Source of the DNA: Clostridiales bacterium
Lineage (GTDB): Bacteria > Bacillota > Clostridia > Oscillospirales > Oscillospiraceae
Direction: 5' to 3'
Length of the DNA: 8,622 bases
Assembly (NCBI GenBank): GCA_021205375.1
Contig: JAJPXR010000013.1
Span: 1 to 8,622 of the forward strand
Below the pieces are notes generated by a model. The model made no database searches. It was not told the DNA's origin and saw only the letters and a program-made list of their open reading frames with translations. Below, piece after piece: positions 6,861 to 8,622 of this stretch. Each line of letters opens with the position of its first letter. Position 1 is the stretch's first letter. Both the position numbers and the translations under genes were made by a program.

Positions 6861-6890
6861 ATGGTAACACTGGCCGCTGAATCCGTCCAA
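6861..6890 (-). promoter_or_regulatory. Candidate promoter for the symporter leader
   Basis: On the minus strand TTGGAC (6885-6890), an 18-nt spacer and TACCAT (6861-6866) preceded by TG, an extended -10 pattern. The -35 match is poor. It is the best candidate in the gap after the LysR gene and would give a leader of about 195 nt. Confidence 0.33.
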
Positions 6891-6894
6891 TACC

Positions 6895-6934
6895 GAAAGA
6901 AAATACCAGGATATAGCCTGACGCTATAACCGGG
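6895..6934 (-). terminator. Probable terminator of the LysR gene
   Basis: The minus strand folds TATAGC-GTCAG-GCTATA (6912-6928), extended by GG/CC and CC/GG pairs across two mismatches. The T-rich run TATTTTCTTTC follows. It starts 17 nt after the LysR stop. The stem is imperfect, so termination may be partial. Confidence 0.45.
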
Positions 6935-6951
6935 CAGGGATGCTTTGCAAT

Positions 6952-7872
6952 TTATGTGACGGCAAGATAGCGTTTCATCGCTTCAATGTATTTTTCTCCC
7001 ATTTCGCTCAAAACAAGGTTTTTCCGGGTGATGTAGCCGATTTCCATGACGCTTTCCGAATCCGTCCCCTCGTCCTGAAAGGGCACCGCCACATAATCTG
7101 AACCGTTCAGCTCCTCGCAGATGATGCCGGAGCAGAGCGTGTACCCGTTCAGGCCCACCATCAGGTTCAGCATAGTGGCCCGGTCGTTCGCCTTGATGAC
7201 CTGCGCATATTCCCTGGTGGAGAGAACTTCCTCCGCATCGTAGAAGGAGCTGTTGTCCCCCTGGTCAAAGGCCAGGCAGGGGTAGTGCGCCAGTTGCTCG
7301 AAGCGAATAGCCGTTTCCCCTGCCAGCGGGTGGCCCCGCCACAGGTATACGTAGGCCCGGCAATCCACCAGAGGATGAAATTCCAAATGAGCGTTATGGA
7401 GCAGCTTCTCCATCGCCTTGCGGTTAAATTCACTCAGGTACAGCACGCCGATCTCGCTTTTCAGGGTGCTGACATCGCTGATGACCTCCCGTGTTTTGGT
7501 TTCCTTGATGGCAAATTCGTATTTGGACATATCGTATTCCTGGGCCATGTCCACGAATGCCTTCACCGCAAAGGAATAGTGCTGGGTGGAGACACCGAAT
7601 TTTTTCTTATAGGAGCCGCCCTTTCCGTATTTCTTCATCAGGTTTTCGTACTGGCGATAAATCTCTTTGGCATATTGCAGAAATTCCACGCCGTCATTGG
7701 TCAGCGTCACTCCTTTTCCGCTGCGGTACAGCAACGTGACGCCAAGCTCCTTCTCCAATTCCTTGACCGCATTGGTCAGGGAGGGCTGAGACACATAAAG
7801 CTGCTCCGCCGCTTTGTTCAGGGAACCGGTTTCCGCAATCGTGATGATATATGACAGTTGATTCAGCGTCAT
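6952..7872 (-). CDS. LysR-type transcriptional regulator
   Basis: A 306-residue DNA-binding regulator. The N-terminal winged helix-turn-helix covers about residues 3-62 (LNQLSYIITIAETGSLNKAA, then VSQPSLTNAVKELEKELG, then VTLTNDG), a textbook LysR pattern. The rest is a periplasmic-binding-like effector domain. The effector is not readable from sequence. Given the next genes it may sense a sulfur amino-acid metabolite, as CysB, CysL and CmbR do. Unusually for the family it is co-directional with, not divergent from, its presumed target, and 292 bp separate them. AAGGAG lies 11 nt before the ATG, a slightly long spacing; no alternative start is better. Its own promoter is a perfect sigma-A match with a palindrome just after it, which fits autoregulation. 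Confidence 0.93.
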   Translation of the reverse strand: MTLNQLSYIITIAETGSLNKAAEQLYVSQPSLTNAVKELEKELGVTLLYRSGKGVTLTNDGVEFLQYAKEIYRQYENLMKKYGKGGSYKKKFGVSTQHYSFAVKAFVDMAQEYDMSKYEFAIKETKTREVISDVSTLKSEIGVLYLSEFNRKAMEKLLHNAHLEFHPLVDCRAYVYLWRGHPLAGETAIRFEQLAHYPCLAFDQGDNSSFYDAEEVLSTREYAQVIKANDRATMLNLMVGLNGYTLCSGIICEELNGSDYVAVPFQDEGTDSESVMEIGYITRKNLVLSEMGEKYIEAMKRYLAVT

Positions 7873-7902
7873 ACTGGTTCCATCTCCTTAACAGTTACCT
7901 AC

Positions 7903-7912
7903 TATCATGATA
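7903..7912. promoter_or_regulatory. Candidate operator palindrome in the LysR 5' leader
   Basis: TATCATGATA is a perfect 10-bp palindrome between the LysR -10 box (7926-7931) and its ribosome site, about +7 to +16 from the expected start. That position would suit a repressor. It is short, so chance is possible. Confidence 0.3.
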
Positions 7913-7925
7913 TGTTAATAGGCAA

Positions 7926-7954
7926 ATTATAGCGCGTAATGTCCGTCGTGTCAA
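7926..7954 (-). promoter_or_regulatory. Perfect sigma-A promoter of the LysR gene
   Basis: On the minus strand TTGACA (7949-7954), exactly 17 nt, then TATAAT (7926-7931). Both hexamers match consensus at all positions. The transcript would start near 7919 and reach the LysR ATG in about 47 nt. Confidence 0.87.
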
Positions 7955-8011
7955 CCATCAGCGCATGGCGTTTTCCGATAGAGAGGGCGTACGCGCTGAA
8001 ATAACCGGACC

Positions 8012-8049
8012 GCAAAAAGGCGTATTGGTCTGATAAATCGCCTTTTTGC
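8012..8049. terminator. Bidirectional intrinsic terminator
   Basis: GCAAAAAGGCG (8012-8022) and CGCCTTTTTGC (8039-8049) form an 11-bp stem with a 16-nt loop. The A-run and T-run give a U-tract on either strand. It blocks minus-strand transcripts coming from the IS110 element before they reach the LysR gene. Confidence 0.75.
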
Positions 8050-8121
8050 ACAAAACAACATTTTTATGCGTCTAGCTTTTGCTCTATCTTACAAATCTGA
8101 TTTATAAACCTATTATTCCTA

Positions 8122-8150
8122 TTGACTTAGTTGGTAATTAGTGATATAGT
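8122..8150 (+). promoter_or_regulatory. Plus-strand promoter pointing into the IS element
   Basis: TTGACT (8122-8127), a 17-nt spacer ending in TGA, then TATAGT (8145-8150), which gives an extended -10. No plus-strand gene follows in the window. It may serve the structured RNA block at 8249-8372, run antisense to the transposase, or be the remnant promoter of a gene displaced by the insertion. Confidence 0.6.
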
Positions 8151-8248
8151 GCAGCCATTGACGGCGAAAGGCCCGCAAGAAAGATTAACTATTAAAAGTC
8201 AACCCCCAAATCGTGAATTGTAAGTTACGTCTCTACCGAACTCCGCCG

Positions 8249-8372
8249 CCCTTGACAACCAGCATTCAAATGCTGGTTGAATGGCAGCGAGGGCGATGGA
8301 AGGAATAGCAAGCTAAGCCCAGCTGCCCTCGCAAGAACAGTGTAGCATTTGAATGCTTCAGTTCGTCAAGGG
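8249..8372 (-). ncRNA. Candidate IS-encoded structured RNA (bridge RNA/seekRNA type), 124-bp inverted-repeat block
   Basis: Two inverted half-copies share three blocks in the same order: CCCTTGAC (8249-8256) with GTCAAGGG (8365-8372), AGCATTCAAATGCT (8261-8274) with AGCATTTGAATGCT (8344-8357), and GCGAGGGC (8287-8294) with GCCCTCGC (8325-8332). Folded as one hairpin this gives 8+14+8 paired bases around internal loops of 4/7 nt and 12/11 nt, and a 30-nt apical region. Each 14-mer is itself palindromic, so a three-hairpin form is also possible; the left one extends to AACCAGCATT/AATGCTGGTT. The block starts 53 nt past the IS110 transposase stop. IS1111-type members of this family encode their guide RNA there. 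Strand and ends are not determined. A genomic palindrome used as insertion target is the main alternative. Confidence 0.45.
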
Positions 8373-8425
8373 TACGCTGCGCCGGCTCATGCTATGATGA
8401 AAGCTCAGGCTCCGAAAGGAAATGG

Positions 8426-8622
8426 TCAGGCTGCTGGGCGATATGGCTCGTGGGATTTTTCCAGAGCAAAAATCAGCCGCACCAACTTTTTGGCAGCATG
8501 GGAAATGGCGACATTGTAATGCTTGCCCTCTGCCCGCTTTTTAGCGAGATAGGCGGCAAAGGTTGGGTCCCAGAGACAGACGTATTTGGTAGCGTTGTAG
8601 AGGGCGTAGCGCAGGTATCGGG
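8426..8622 (-). CDS. IS110-family transposase, C-terminal end only
   Basis: By hand translation the minus strand gives 64 residues and a TGA stop (8426-8428); the frame is open to the right edge. The visible part begins RYLRYALYNATKY and continues with WDPTFAAYLAKKRAEGKHYN and AISHAAKKLVRLIFAL. This is the conserved tail of the Transposase_20 (IS116/IS110/IS902) domain, with its LR-x-ALY helix, the Phe-x-x-Tyr plus KK-x-x-GK stretch and the terminal KL-x-R-x-I helix. These enzymes pair an N-terminal RuvC-like DEDD domain with this C-terminal serine domain, and are guided by an element-encoded RNA. The catalytic Ser and the RuvC part lie outside the window. Whether the full gene is intact cannot be judged. 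It ends about 380 bp upstream of the bidirectional terminator. Confidence 0.87.
   Translation of the reverse strand, partial: RYLRYALYNATKYVCLWDPTFAAYLAKKRAEGKHYNVAISHAAKKLVRLIFALEKSHEPYRPAA

Larger units (their letters stand above)
7873..8248. other. Intergenic region between LysR gene and IS110 structured block
   Basis: I see no credible protein gene here on either strand. It holds the LysR ribosome site and promoter, the bidirectional terminator and the plus-strand promoter. The heptamer TTGACTT at 8122-8128 recurs inverted as AAGTCAA at 8196-8202. The stretch 8050-8220 is visibly AT-rich, unlike the operon to its left. Confidence 0.6.
8249..8622 (-). mobile_element. Right end of an IS110-family insertion sequence (partial)
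   Basis: Minimum span covering the transposase 3' end and the structured block downstream of it. IS110 elements usually lack obvious long terminal inverted repeats and target duplications, so I cannot place the exact end. It may lie anywhere between about 8160 and 8249. The 8050-8220 flank is AT-rich. The other end of the element is outside the window. Confidence 0.6.

Noticed and set aside
8151..8160. GCCATT in the flank matching part of the candidate RNA loop as an insertion guide
   Set aside because: A six- to seven-base match is expected by chance in this much sequence; the element boundary is needed first.
8261..8357. CRISPR-like repeat from the two 14-mers
   Set aside because: There are only two copies, they are inverted, and there is no spacer array or cas gene.

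Overview
The window reads as a chromosomal stretch of a moderately GC-rich anaerobic Firmicute, most likely a gut Clostridium-class bacterium of the Oscillospiraceae/Flavonifractor type. The reasons are strong AAGGAGG-type ribosome sites before most genes, a consensus sigma-A promoter, intrinsic terminators, the tcdA and TcyP-like family types, and about 60-65% G+C in the central genes. This is inference; no sequence search was run. All protein genes lie on the minus strand, so transcription runs from high to low coordinates.

Right end (about 8120-8622): the 3' end of an IS110-family transposase, cut by the window edge. It is followed by a 124-bp block built from two inverted half-copies, which looks like a structured RNA of the bridge RNA/seekRNA kind known from this IS family. 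A plus-strand promoter at 8122-8150 points into this element. A bidirectional terminator at 8012-8049 insulates the next region.

Centre right (6660-7954): a LysR-type regulator with a perfect TTGACA-N17-TATAAT promoter, then a 292-bp leader region, then a cystine/dicarboxylate-type sodium symporter (TcyP-like, 5310-6659).

Centre (678-5170): a tight four-gene unit placed just behind an intrinsic terminator. It holds a cystathionine gamma-lyase/synthase-family PLP enzyme, a MalY/PatB-type C-S beta-lyase, a stand-alone glutamate-cysteine ligase, and a class II glutamine amidotransferase whose start codon overlaps the ligase stop. Together with the symporter this suggests sulfur amino-acid metabolism: cystine is imported, then either broken down to thiol/sulfide, pyruvate and ammonia, or gamma-glutamylated. 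The pairing of ligase, class II amidotransferase and C-S lyase resembles EgtA/EgtC/EgtE of ergothioneine synthesis without EgtB or EgtD. It could be a gamma-glutamylcysteine-conjugate pathway that has not been described.

Left end (1-599): the 5' two-thirds of tcdA (tRNA t6A37 cyclization), starting at TTG and markedly more AT-rich than its neighbours. It is probably unrelated in function.
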